Shown: positions 1 to 10,461 of the stretch, piece after piece
How positions within the stretch are numbered: the stretch's first letter is position 1
Layout: every line of letters starts with the position of its first letter
From: Paragonimus westermani
Taxonomy: Eukaryota; Platyhelminthes; Trematoda; Plagiorchiida; Troglotrematidae
NCBI GenBank assembly: GCA_008508345.1
Contig: QNGE01000107.1
Span: 132,178 to 196,177 of the forward strand
Reading direction: 5' to 3'
DNA length: 64,000 nucleotides
Position numbers and translations under genes: made by a program
The notes under the pieces: model-generated
The model's database searches: none
Told to the model about the DNA's origin: nothing
What the model saw: only the letters and a program-made list of their open reading frames with translations

Positions 1-87
1 TACATACATACATACATACATACATACATACATACATACATACATACATACATACATACATACATACATACATGCATACATACATAC
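1..87. repeat. TACA tetranucleotide microsatellite
   Basis: The window opens inside an uninterrupted run of the four-base unit TACA, broken only by one A-to-G change near position 74. It ends at about 87, where the sequence becomes unique. The array starts at the window edge, so its true length is unknown. Tetranucleotide arrays of this kind are ordinary eukaryotic simple repeats. The short reading frame across it is an artefact. Confidence 0.97.
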
Positions 88-628
88 TCAACACACACTG
101 TTGCATTCAACATCTTACTTTATTTGTGTTTTCATTTCTGCAACTAATTCTAATATTGCTTTATCAGCATTTAGAGCAAAACGCTGCTACGTTGAGTCAA
201 TTTTGCGATACATTAGCTATTGTAACAGTGTGTATTACGAACAGATGGATAGCATGTCCAAGGATCGTTTCAACCGGTATTCACGTGGGCAATCTATGAG
301 ACATCTTGCATTACACGTTTGTTGACCAGTTCATCCTTCAAAGTCATATATGGCATCTTAATCACTGCCCTTAATTTGTGCGTGGTAGTCCACACTACCA
401 TCGACAGGAAAGAATAAGATTTTCTCCTAGCAATTTCACCGACGATGATGGACAGATTACACAGACCGAACCAGTCCGCGGAGAATTGATACTGTAAGGA
501 GGACGACCGATCGCACTGCACTGCTCACACCACCACTATTCAGTAATGTGGGAGTAGCATGGATTTCGATATTGAAGTAGCTGCGAGAAAAAACACAAGA
601 AGAGGTATTGGAGTGCAGCGTGGGATGA
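88..628. other. No recognisable feature
   Basis: Unique-looking sequence between the microsatellite and the first candidate exon. It holds only short reading frames in both directions with no supporting splice pattern. It may be an intron or intergenic DNA. Confidence 0.5.
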
Positions 629-1415
629 AATGGTTCTTGGTACATAAAAGAACTGAAGATTGGTGTCCATAACAACCGTGACGATCTGAGACCAGTGTCG
701 TACACAGGTGAGTGTTTTTGTTTGTAGTCATTTTGAAGCACCCAACCCACCTATTGTTTTTCTGAGTGAACAACCCTTGTGCCAGGAGCATTTTTCGCCC
801 ACAACAGTACACAGGTAAGACAGTTTATAAACTTTCATTTTTGGATCTTTTAAATGGACGAAACGTGCTATACGTTGCCAAACTGGTAACCATATCAACT
901 CCTATTAAGGGATAAGCCTTGAGACGAACTTGCATTCTTAGGTGATATTCCTTTAGCGGAGTGAACCCTTAAAGTTTGTTGTTACAAATGTGGTCATGGC
1001 AACCCTCCAGGAATGCATCCCGAAAGTACTACTGTTGTATGGCAGGTAACTTCGTTTGTGAGTTGTATAATGTGTACACTAGGGAACTAAAGGCCAAGCC
1101 TCAACGCCAGAAAGATGATGGATCAGAAGCGGGTTTCGAAATAGTGTGTACATGCTGTGGGGGAGGTTCCACCAGGGCGAATGACAACCTACTGCTGCTT
1201 AATGTGTGAGTGCATGTCAATCGGGCAAATGAGTGTACGTGTTCGTCGCCACATGTTTAAACTTAATCTGTAGGGAAGTCCGTGTGATGAACAACTTTGC
1301 AGTCACAACACTACAAGGCTGTCAACAATATCTGCAAACGGGTAACCAGAATGACTTATACCACATGTTAACTTCATGCAAAATTCATCACAATCCCAAT
1401 TCTGCAGCACAGTAA
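629..1415 (+). CDS. Candidate four-exon gene, 5' end uncertain, small Cys-containing protein
   Basis: Four exons with compatible phases can be joined: 629-707 (ends ACACAG/GTGAGT, phase 1), 786-814 (29-nt micro-exon, donor GTAAGA), 1111-1205 (donor GTGAGT, phase 2) and 1274-1415 (acceptor AATCTGTAG, stop TAA). Introns are about 78, 296 and 68 nt. The first exon is open only from 629, just after a TGA, with a poor acceptor, so its start is unknown. The third exon encodes a CTCC cluster followed by a hydrophobic strand. The last encodes GCQQYLQTG and a later Cys. The order (paired Cys, strands, then C-x-x-YL-x-TG and Cys) faintly recalls TIMP/NTR domains, but I cannot assign a family. An alternative exon at 1012-1046 does not keep the frame. 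What is seen is the splice signals and phases; the gene itself is inferred. Confidence 0.33.
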
Positions 1416-1746
1416 CATTGGGAGAGAGCGCACAATGAAAACCCTATTCACGCTCTTCGTGTGGTCTATTGTGTGTCGAGTAAGCCATCAGAGACAGCTT
1501 AAACGAGAACACTGTGCATTACCAAGGCAGTGGGTTTGGCTACATGATTTAATAATAAGCCATCAAAGGTGACTTTCTTCATGCTTTTCGCCAAACCTGA
1601 CTTTAACTATGGTTGTCGTGAGCTGGCCAATGTTGTTCAATCATTGAAGCTTATGAGAACTTATGGTCTGCGAATATACCACCCCACCCAATAACTGGAC
1701 AAGTGTTGGACAAAAATCAAGCTAACAAAACAACTTCCGACCTATT
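1416..1746. other. No recognisable feature
   Basis: About 330 bases between the candidate gene and the Penelope-like remnant. No reading frame, repeat or signal is recognised. Confidence 0.5.
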
Positions 1747-1791
1747 AACAAGAAACTAGATCATTGGTCAATTATTTGGCGTCACACCAGT

Positions 1792-2367
1792 TCAGTGGTT
1801 CGACCTTGCTGGCTGGTCATCGATTCGGTGGATTTGTGGCCATGGCATGCGCAGCACCTGAAAAGACCGCTTTTGTTGACGTAATGCTGGGTGAAGCAAC
1901 CTGATTGCTAAGGCTTCGGCAGCACGTGGTGTTCTCATTCGGACGGCTTCTGATGGGTTGCCTGGCACATGATATATCACTTGAAAGCCTTTATCAGTGT
2001 TTACCTGGTTCCCACTTTCAATCGGATGAACGGGGATGGCACTACTGACCCATCGTGCTTCTCGATGCACCAGTCACCGTGAATGAGGATGTTGGATTCG
2101 TTTAGAAGGCTGTCTTGATGCTCGACCGATAAAATTGGCTCCACAGGAATAAGTGGATGGGTAGGCACACATAGATGAGGCTTGAACTGTCAGCCTGTCT
2201 TTGTCATAAAACCTATGAACTGAGGATGTGGTTAACTGGATACGAAGTTTAGCTGTAGCATAGGCCCCGCTGGTTGTCTGATTGACCCTAATTGTCAACC
2301 ATCCTGCGGTATTGTCATTTTTGAACGGGACTCCAATAAATACAGGTCCCTTTCCTACGTCATGCAC
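1792..2367 (-). pseudogene. Penelope GIY-YIG-like endonuclease fragment
   Basis: Minus-strand frames 2367-2074 and 2070-1792 together cover the C-terminal endonuclease region of a Penelope-like element. The first holds KDRL, then a Cys-bearing strand, SCGANFIGRASRQPSKRIQH, matching the C-x-x-x-YIG-x-T-x-R-x-L-x-x-R-x-x-H core of PLE GIY-YIG domains. The second continues with the S-x-I-x-x-H-x-x-x-x-GHQV-like segment (HPIESGNQVNTDKGFQVI), an RAAEALAIRLL helix and a tail. A stop separates the two frames, and some key residues are altered, for example Pro after the conserved His. It lies directly downstream of the RT fragment in the same orientation. Confidence 0.8.
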
Positions 2368-2567
2368 TTCGGGTTAGCGTGAGGTTTGGATCTCGTTTCT
2401 GATGATAAATCGTTTCGGGTAGCCACAGCCATGGAGTACATTCTCTTTGAATTTAAGTGAATTGTCTCGCGTATTCTCTGAAAAAATTCTGTATGCTTTG
2501 TCAGTCAGGCAGTGCACTAGGTTTCTTCTTTGTCTTAGGCGTACAGACTATTTGTGTACTGTCCTGT

Positions 2568-2950
2568 TCAGTTGTTCTTTCGTTGAACAGCGGCGTCTGC
2601 TCGCCAACATGAATGAGCACCCAGGAAAGATATTTGGTTTCTTGCCTCCTCCTCGAACGTAAACTTAACTGAGTGGTGGGCGCGGTTGAACTCGTTGAGT
2701 ATTGTAAGCGTATAAATATCCAAGCCAGTAATGCCAAATCTATCGTCTACGTATCGACAGTACTGACTGATGACGGAATGAAGCATGGTATCTTCAAAAT
2801 TTCCCATAAGTCTCATCGGCCAAGGGTGATTCAGGCGGGAATCCTATTGCTACACCATCTGTCTGTCGATAGAGCACACCGTTAATAAACAGGCTCAATC
2901 AGGCAATCAACAAGACACGTTTTGACCTTAGATGCGAAGAACTTTTTGTT
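2568..2950 (-). pseudogene. Penelope-type reverse transcriptase fragment
   Basis: Read on the minus strand, one frame gives NGVLYRQTDGVAIGFP, matching the conserved segment with a Q-x-DG-x-A-x-G core found in Penelope-like RTs just before the catalytic strand. After a frameshift, a second frame (2816-2568) gives CRYVDDRF, the catalytic YVDD box. It is followed by HHSVKFTFEEE and then SFLGAH, which correspond to the H-x-x-I-x-F-T-x-E-E stretch and FLD motif of this RT class. The YVDD aspartates are intact, but stops interrupt the frame upstream (in the stretch before LFINGVLY) and downstream. It is a non-functional fragment of the RT core. Confidence 0.83.
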
Positions 2951-3000
2951 TCCAGTGTTGGTCTGCGATGCATTTTCAAGATTATACGATTGTTCAGTAG

Positions 3001-3776
3001 ATATGTTTTAGATCATCTAGTGTGTCCACCTTATGAAGAGGATGTGGCCATTATTGAAATAGTCACCAACATGATTGAGTAAAGTTAACGCACAGTTTAT
3101 GAAAGTGAAGTTTACTTTTCGCATACTAAGGTTTTGACTCGTCAACTTACTTGGTATAGTTCTGGACAGCCACCTTGCATTCAGCGCATCCCACACAGAA
3201 CTCTAAATTGAACGTTCTCGTTTGGACTGATCAGTTAGGTGATTCGTTTGTTACTGTGAGTGATATTCAGCCAAAAATTCATTTTAAAATCTACCTTTTG
3301 CATAATGGATGATTTTCATTGTCATTCAGAATTCATTGAATATGACAAGTATTGTTATGCTTTTCACCATTTAACCTTTATCTTTAATACGTAAAAGAGC
3401 ACTATTTTTGGTGTTTATTCAACATATTTCAGCCGTGTCACGGTTCATCGGGAAACTAAGGCTTAAACGTCCTATACTTTGAACACTGGCCTCAAGCAAT
3501 ATACAAGTAACCTCTGCTTAAGAAGAACAGTTCAAGGATAGTTTACAAACTCCATGTTTTGAAATGTGAATCAAGATATTCTTATGGTGATAACACCGGA
3601 TTCGGTTTGATAATAAATCAAAAATGCTATAAGTAGCTAACAACGGATGATCTATTACAGGTTCAATGCAAGGGTTCAAGGTTGCGCACAACCCAGTTTA
3701 ATTTGAAGTAAACGAAAGCTTTGCGTGTGAATACCGTACTAAATGAGTTTGTATTTACGGATAATTCTAGAGATAG
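3001..3776. other. No recognisable feature
   Basis: AT-rich non-coding stretch between the Penelope remnant and the next candidate gene. Short frames only. A TTTCAG near 3430 is not followed by an open frame with a donor. Confidence 0.5.
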
Positions 3777-5649
3777 TTATCTACTTGTTGGTGCAAAATA
3801 AATGTGTACGTAATTCTGCCACTTGTTACTGCTTGTGTTGAAAAATGGATCATTTCTGCAATATCGGACAAATACCACCAAAATATGGCCTTTGCTGAGA
3901 AAAGATTGAGTGACAACACTCCTGAAGTAGGCCACCGGAGGTGGTGTTGGCTGAAAGGTACAGTAATACAACTTGCTCCTAACGTTGTATTATTCTCAAT
4001 CTATTTATCAATACTGTGAGTGTTTCTTGGTAATTTGCTGCTGAGTTAGTTCATCAAAACTTGGTATAGCCCGTGGCAACTACTATAGCGTAGTAGTACT
4101 GTCGTGAACAATAAGCTGTTCAGCTGAAACTAGCAACGCAATATAGAGATTTAGTTAACAGAAAAGGTCTAGTAATGATACACGACGCCTTTTTAAATAT
4201 CCTTTCAAAAGCTACTTCATTAGGGGTCGAAATCTTGCCTCAGTCGTTATGCTCACTGATTTTCTCGTCAACACAGTTTAACAGCTTTCCCTCTCTCAAC
4301 TACGTGTTAAAGGAGGAACGCTTTCTAAAATACGTCTTGAAACTGACCTTGAAAGTGCTGTGACCTCAAGGTTGTGGGAGTGGCGTATGTGTACTTTTGC
4401 CACGTTGACATAAGTGTTTTGAGGACAGTGGCGCTTAATTTCCATAAAAAACTGGAGTTAAATGGAATTACGTTCTTTTAGATTTGACTATCAGAAACTC
4501 TGAAAAGATGTTCAGGTGACCTAGCAAAAATTCTTGCATGTGAGTAAGATGTATTGAGGAGGTTCCATTCCATGTTCTTCCATGTTTGTCCGTCAGTGTC
4601 TAAAAAAACATGCTCACTTTCAATATTTTCCCTGTATGAATGTTCAGTTTCTTAACAGACGCTATTTACTGTAACCACGGCTCATTGCTTGATGCAGGGA
4701 ATTTATAGCTGACATCCTGGACAACCGTAAACGACTGGCTGTCTATGATGATAACGATGATTGGCTTGTCCAGCGAAAAGTAAGCAGTTCTTCAGGTATT
4801 TAACACTAATAACCTCGGAGCTTGACCACTTAGACATAACATCTAGGTCATGCACTAAGTCTGCAAGAGGCATGTGTGGATGTGTTACAGATCATACAGA
4901 ATCACACGTTACAGTCCATACTCAATCACCTCATTGATCCGCTCATTTTCCAGTTTTTCACAAGAGATTTTCCAGTTATGATTGTGTTATCTCCGGCTTT
5001 GTTTAGTATGTATTCGCAGCGGAATGCTTCGACCACTCTGAGAACAGGACTTCTCTTAAATCAGGTAGAATGAACCTGAACAGCTGGGATAAAATTATAT
5101 GCACATTCGAGAGATTAACCTCGTTAAATAGGTCAACAAGCATCACAAAACTCTGAGAAAGTTTGTGAACACTATTGTGTTGGAACTTTTAAAATCAAGA
5201 GGTGACGAAAGAAGAGGGTCGAAAAGGAACGTATGGCTAATTTAGGCCTGAACATCGGAAAATATGAGAGACAGTAAGCACAGCGTGTACCAGATAGGGT
5301 GTCGTTTTAGGATTACCAGCATGCTAGGAACTTATTATGTGCCCTATCCTAAACCGCACCAATTTTGCAACTTGAAACTTTGATATAATTGGGAGAAAAT
5401 GTACCAGCAAACCGGAGTACGTTCAGTAAATGAGCCACTTCATCAACCACTCATCAAAAACATGAAATGTTACACATACAGGATGATGAACATTGAGTGC
5501 AACCTGTGTGAATAATCAATTAACTAATTACAAATTGATCGAGTGTTCTTTTTGCCCGTTCTATTCAGCTTCCAAATAGATCACATCGAAACCTGTTTCA
5601 TTTGAGAATCAACTTCACGGTACCGTACAAACCATTCTGGTTATTTTAA
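3777..5649 (+). CDS. Candidate four-exon gene, 3' end complete, function unknown
   Basis: Four phase-compatible plus-strand exons: 3777-4017 (ends at CT/GTGAGTG, phase 2), 4698-4779 (acceptor TTGATGCAG, donor GTAAGC), 4891-5064 (acceptor GTGTTACAG, donor CAG/GTAGAA) and 5569-5649 (acceptor GCCCGTTCTATTCAG, stop TAA). Introns are about 680, 111 and 504 nt. The first exon opens after a TAG, with AG/TTATC as a weak acceptor. It encodes STCWCK, then a second Cys and an IISAI strand. The second encodes an acidic/basic stretch from EFIADIL to WLVQRK. The third is a hydrophobic beta-rich segment, and the last ends YKPFWLF. The C-x-C start is reminiscent of TIMP/NTR proteins, but the third exon does not fit that family. 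No start codon was identified, so the model is 5'-incomplete. Confidence 0.38.
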
Positions 5650-5672
5650 GCAAGGATTGATGTGGCTTTCCT

Positions 5673-5962
5673 GACTTGTGCATTTTTGTTCACCATCTTT
5701 CCTCTTCGACCCCTGCCTTACAAACACCAACGTCATTCGCACGTTTACTGGCGGACTGCGTGATGATATGAGACTCATGATTAAAAAAGGCAATGGGAAA
5801 CTTTTCACTGAGCAGTTGAAAAAATTCAAACCGGGCTGTACGTGTGATATGTGCCCTGATGACCAGAGGAATAGTTCGTTAACCGCTTGCGTATACATGT
5901 TTCAGAAAACGGCCGACAGCAGACAAATGAAAATGGTCACGTGCCCGGTCAAGCCGAAGTGA
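5673..5962 (+). CDS. Cysteine-bearing ORF, possible TIMP/NTR-like fragment or pseudogene
   Basis: A 95-codon frame opens right after a TGA at 5672 and ends at a TGA at 5960-5962. An ATG at 5661 is in the same frame but cut off by that TGA, so this could be a gene whose signal peptide has been broken. The protein has Cys followed by NTNVIRTFTGGL, a Lys-rich stretch (IKKGNGK) and then FKPGCTCDMCP, with two more Cys. C-x-x-x-x-x-VIR near the N-terminus and GC-x-C-x-x-CP later resemble spacings in TIMP proteins, but the length is about half of a typical TIMP. There is no acceptor AG between the stop and the Cys-rich part. It follows the stop of the preceding candidate gene by only 23 nt. Identity is uncertain. 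Confidence 0.28.
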
Positions 5963-6350
5963 TTACGGAGCCTACTATCAATGAAACGAGCTGCCAGAGG
6001 ACAGGGTTGGACGTACGCAAATGACAAACCAGAAGATGGCAAAGTAATAACGGACAGAAACACCAACACGTCAGTGGAGAGACATGAATGTCATATTAGT
6101 TAGAACAACACGGTTCATCCTAGGGTTTCGAGGAAGGGACTAAAACTTGGAAATCTAGTGATTCCCAGCTCCAAATAGTGAAGGAATAATTAACAAGATC
6201 TCCTTTACAGACATTTCCGTGCACAAATTTAGTGTGGTATTTCCCAGGCCGGACTGAAACCACGTAAGTGAACTTGGGCGCAGGGTGACCTTCAAGTCAC
6301 TACCAACCACCCCACAGATGCGAATGCTGACACAAAATCCCGATTCCACG
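5963..6350. other. No recognisable feature
   Basis: About 390 bases between the Cys-rich frame and the large palindrome. The last 50 bases before 6351 show only faint similarity to the far side of the palindrome, so the repeat may once have been longer. Confidence 0.45.
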
Positions 6351-6795
6351 CCAAAGCGTTTGCTCATAAAGCAGGCCTACTAACTGGGTCGGGTTAGCGA
6401 TCGACCTTAACAAATAGCTGTGGTCATAGTCAGGTTGGTTGGCATGGTGGTGTAGGTGCACTTCAGATCAAGTCGTACAGCCCCAACGTCAAAGTGTTTT
6501 CCGCACCATATTCCACGATCGACAACATCTACCCGTTGAAAATGTCTCCGTAAACGCTTCGGGGTTTGGGGAGGAGCGCTGTGCTGAAGCGTTTACGGAG
6601 ACGTTTTTAACGGGTAGATGTTGTCGATCGTGGAATATGGTGCGGAAAACACTTTGACGTTGGGGCTGTACGACTTGATCTGAAGTGCACCTACACCACC
6701 ATGCCAACCAACCTGACTATGACCACAGCTATTTGTTAAGGTCGATCGCTAACCCGACTCAGTTAGAAGGCCTGCTTTTTGAGCAAACGCTTTGG
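6351..6795. repeat. Large near-perfect inverted repeat (foldback/MITE-like)
   Basis: Two arms of about 210 bp (6351-6560 and 6586-6795) are nearly identical reverse complements around a 25-nt spacer centred at 6573. The outermost match is CCAAAGCG against CGCTTTGG; the inner ends are CGTAAACGCTTC and GAAGCGTTTACG. Arms pair without any length difference: every left position x pairs with 13146-x. Both strands therefore encode almost the same 72-codon frame, which is a by-product of the palindrome and not a gene. No transposase frame is inside, so it would have to be a non-autonomous foldback element or an inverted duplication. No target-site duplication was identified. Confidence 0.93.
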
Positions 6796-9314
6796 TTTGG
6801 ACTCAAGGCTAAATGTGGGCATCAAGTAGTAACGTTTTCGCAGCACACATGCAACGTAACAACCCACAACATGCATGAGTAAATGAATAAAACTGAGACA
6901 AATGCTAGTCAATAAAAATGCATTTGTGCATCCACGGAGTTTGTGGAGCATTATTGTCCACTGTAGACATAGGCACGTACAAATCTGCACGAGAATGGGT
7001 GGTCAGTAGGTTGATCAATCAATGTCAAGACCAAGATACGGATACAACTTTGACCTAAACAGGATGCACGGGGAATGGAACCTCACCGATTTTGTTGGTT
7101 CTCCGGCAACAAGTCTAAAGGGTTGTGCGACACAAAATATCTTTCCCCAAAATGTTCCAACCCTTGGCAAGATTTACTCAGACAGTCTCATCTAACACAA
7201 ACGGTAATCCACAACGTTTGGAGTATCATCTGATTGTAGGGACGGAAATTTATAACCACCCAACTCCTTTCATTGTACAAGCATGTCTTTCATCTGTACG
7301 TAGATAGTATGTTTTGCAACGCTCATCTACTTGGCGTTCGCACGGGCTAATTCTGTCTAGTCCATCAAAGATTTAAACGTTTCGTAACAAACGCTCTACA
7401 GGTGTCCAATTGACATTTTGGATGACTCTTGAATTGAAAGGCTAAACAGGCGCAGTCACGATTTAGGAAACCTTGACTGGTTGAGATTCAATTTAACGCA
7501 GACGGAATACTCACGTCACTACAGAATTCAGTGTTCAGCCAAGAAAAAGAACCACAGCGGTCTTCGTCCTAGTTTATGTCTGCGTCTCCATAGTTCCAAA
7601 CAACGCTGTTTTATATCCATTTATGTAGCATCTCGGCTTCGTGCCTTCTTTCATCTGAGCTTGTAACGATCTCTTATTTTGCACATTACTCGCTAGAGGA
7701 ACAGCGATTAGATTCTCGTAAAACATATCTTCATGAAATGTCCCTACTTCTACGTTAAAGCTGCACAGAATGCCCGCGAATAAACGGCAAACCCTCATTT
7801 AAACTAAAAAGGTCAGATATCTTTGATCCTGTTGGGTTGCAAAAAAGACAATAGCTAAGAGTACTCATTTTAAGTTATCCAGAGTAAATAGGTGAACATA
7901 AAAATACGGGTGTCTGAACTCATGGCGCATTTCTGTGGTCTTCTCTTGAAGCAGTAAGCAAGAAGTGAATCCGTTTTCTTTGTCTTCCGCATACCGGTTG
8001 TTTGGGACCGCGTGATCGCAAACCCTCGTTTGCGCCTACGCTGAACACTTGTCTGTCTAAACTCTGAATAGTCACACTATTCTTTTCGCGTATGCTTTTG
8101 TCTAGAATTAGACTTTGTTGAATAAAAAACGAACAAATTTGGAAACACTAGGATTCGGCTGTATATGATCCAGTAACAGGGACGGTACGTCTTCATTATC
8201 TGTCAGCTGTACTCCGATGCTTCTGCCTCAGAACTTTGTCCACTTGTAGCCCGGAAGCTTCACAGTCGGACTATATATGGATTGGCCATTGCGTCTTTCT
8301 TAGTGCCAATCTTATAACTTCAATGTGTAAAATTACATTAGTGGATTCCATTGTTAACTGCAGGAGGACTGTCGTCGGAAACGTTTATACTCGTGTGGTA
8401 AATATTTCGTAGTGCACTGGGATGGGTGGGTGGTTTATCAAAACTTGGCATTTTTGGAATTTCAGCACGGCTTCTTAGCTCGATTGGTGACACATTTGTG
8501 AAATGGGGGCATGCAGTTCCCGTAGCTGGTTCGAATCAGCCGAAGTCCAGATTTCACATAATTGAATGTTTTCTAGATCATTTTTACTGTACTTCAACAG
8601 TCCACGTGTAATTATGACTGTATTGAGCATAGTCGTTATGGTGAGTTCGCAGTTAACAAATACAAAAGTGTTGTAATGTTCAGAGATGCGGTTGCTTTGA
8701 ACCAGGAAGACGCAGAGGACATTTTAAGTTTTCCGGTAAAGGTGGCCACAGTTAGAAAGTAATCGTTCATGGCAGGGGCTCATATGGAGCGATCTCTTCA
8801 TACAATAAAAAGCAATATAATCTGTATCACATAGTGCCATATTCGGTAGAATCTTGCTTAAACGTATCTTTCGTAATCGCTAAGGTGAGGAGGATTTTGG
8901 TGGGGATAGCTCCCAGTATTAAGTTGTAGATTTCTTTGGAAGTGTCATCATATTATTATCAAAGACATCCAACAAATTCAGCTACATGAATTTGCCATCG
9001 ACACCATACATAGGTAAGAATAATGCTTAGAGTCCGAAGATGACAAGCAAGCTTTGAGATAACTGAACTGAGTCTGTCTACTAATAAAGTCTGGAAAGTC
9101 AGTAAACAAATGGATTCCCGTTGACATTTCTTTAATTAAATTTTCCAGTAGTAAATCTACCTGAGCATTGTTTCATCATAAGGTTACCGTTCGTACAGGC
9201 TAATTCTAGGCCAAAACGCAGGCGCTGTTTAGTCTAGATGGAGTTGAAATTTGCTTGAAGCGAAGGAATTGGAATGAATAAGACACGGACCCTTCAGATG
9301 AATTACACACTACT
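6796..9314. other. No recognisable gene
   Basis: About 2.5 kb of unique-looking sequence. A possible 33-nt micro-exon (8985-9013, acceptor AAATTCAG, donor TAG/GTAAGAA) is the only splice-like pair noted and is too short to support. Nothing else is recognised. Confidence 0.45.
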
Positions 9315-9815
9315 TCAAATCAGATTTACTAGTTGACTGAAGAATTGTTTGTTCCGTACCCGTATCAGTTTACTACAAATGATCGCCGGAGTAATGAGGA
9401 GAAAGACCTTGTAGATCACGAAGATCAAGAATAGCGTGCACCACAGTTTGATACGGACTTTGGCCTGTGAAATGATATCGCTCAATTTATCTTCCCACTG
9501 AACGCAAGCAGCCACATCTGTTTTTTGTCGCAGAGATAATAGGTTCTTCCGAACGCACTCACAGTAGGGAAGCAACAGGTCGACGAAACCAGCGATCTTT
9601 CACAACACTATTACTGTTGTTGATATAATCTTTCGGTCAGGAGCATCTTTCGGCGTTCGAGCAGTTCTCCTGAGAACGACGCTGAGTACATCAATGTTTC
9701 TTGAACCACACAAGGAGAAAAGATGCAACACTGTTGACCTTTTTCCTGCAACTAAGCTCAGACCGTCTGAAAGCACTCTGTTTGCATCTGTTTCCCGGAA
9801 GAGAAAATAACCCAT
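9315..9815 (-). pseudogene. Membrane-protein-like frame interrupted by one TGA
   Basis: On the minus strand one frame runs 167 codons from an ATG at 9815 to a TGA at 9315, broken only by an in-frame TGA at 9602-9600. The first part (71 codons) is mixed polar. Around the TGA, IISTTVIVL and KIAGFVDLLLPYC read as one hydrophobic segment. A second, strong membrane segment is WCTLFLIFVIYKVFLLITP, followed by basic residues. A basic/acidic loop (WEDKLSDIISQAKVRIK) lies between them. A single TGA in the middle of a hydrophobic helix suggests a recently inactivated or retro-copied gene, or an exon boundary I cannot see. The family is not recognised, and chance frames of this size are possible. Confidence 0.27.
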
Positions 9816-10063
9816 AAATGGATCCTTGTGACAAACGGCATAATGTGGATATCATGATCTGGGTTTTCTTAATTCTTCAACTAGATACTTATAAACGTAA
9901 TGTAAAATTCTGATATTGAATATATTATTTGATTTCGTTAACATACTTCAATCAACCCATTCCAAACGAAAACAGCACTTTTGAGCCATCTCAATTTGTA
10001 TGGTTTCTGAACGGCTTTCTAATGTTACGTTAAAAAAATTCTTTTTTCACTCCTCTTTTTCAG

Positions 10064-10365
10064 AACAAGGTGGAGAACGAGGTTTGCTTTCTGGGTTTAT
10101 TCACCAGGCTAACTACAACACAATGAATATGGAACCAATGATCTAGGTGTCTAATGAAACTGGTCAAACGAGATTGCAAACTATCTGTTCACTAACAACC
10201 ACGCCATCATTGTTTCAGACTGTGAACGTAAATGATTGTGCACTAGCGAAGTTTCAAAATGAGCCTGAATTTCTGAGCAAAACAGTCAAGTTTATTAACT
10301 CGGATAGCAATGGCCCCAGCATAGGTCGTTATTTCAAACCGAGTTCTTGTGCCAAATGTAAATAA
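10064..10365 (+). CDS. Candidate terminal exons, small Lys-rich protein end
   Basis: An excellent acceptor (CTCCTCTTTTTCAG) at 10063 precedes an 18-nt micro-exon ending GAG/GTTTGC. A second strong acceptor (CATTGTTTCAG) at 10218 opens a frame of 48 residues, 10219-10365, ending in TAA. Both read in phase 0. The terminal exon has a Cys, several Lys/Phe strands and ends YFKPSSCAKCK. No upstream exon is identified. The closing F-K-P-x-x-C-x-x-C resembles the FKPGCTCDMC of the frame at 5673, which may mean a distant relation or coincidence. Confidence 0.25.
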
Positions 10366-10461
10366 AGACCTATAACGAAACATATTTTCTCAATTATTCA
10401 ACTTCAGCCCGGTACAATCATACAGGGAGTTTATGGAGTTAGATTGAAATAACACCCCGAG

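Larger units (their letters stand above)
1747..3000 (-). mobile_element. Penelope-like retroelement remnant, copy 1
   Basis: The minus strand encodes, in order, the end of a Penelope-type reverse transcriptase (about 2950-2568) and a GIY-YIG-like endonuclease (about 2367-1792), followed by a short 3' untranslated tail. Penelope-like elements carry this pair of domains in one ORF. The frame is broken by several stops and shifts, so the copy is dead. The 3' part is shared with a second copy at 10462-10740. Boundaries are approximate: the low-coordinate end is where homology to copy 2 begins, and the upper end is where recognisable RT sequence fades. Confidence 0.82.

Noticed and set aside
1012..1046. 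Possible 35-nt exon (CCCTCCAG ... GGCAG/GTAACT)
   Set aside because: It cannot be joined in frame with the other exons of the 629-1415 model.
6439..6707. Two 72-codon frames, one on each strand, encoding almost the same protein
   Set aside because: They are the two arms of the palindrome read from opposite sides; the identity follows from symmetry, not from gene duplication.
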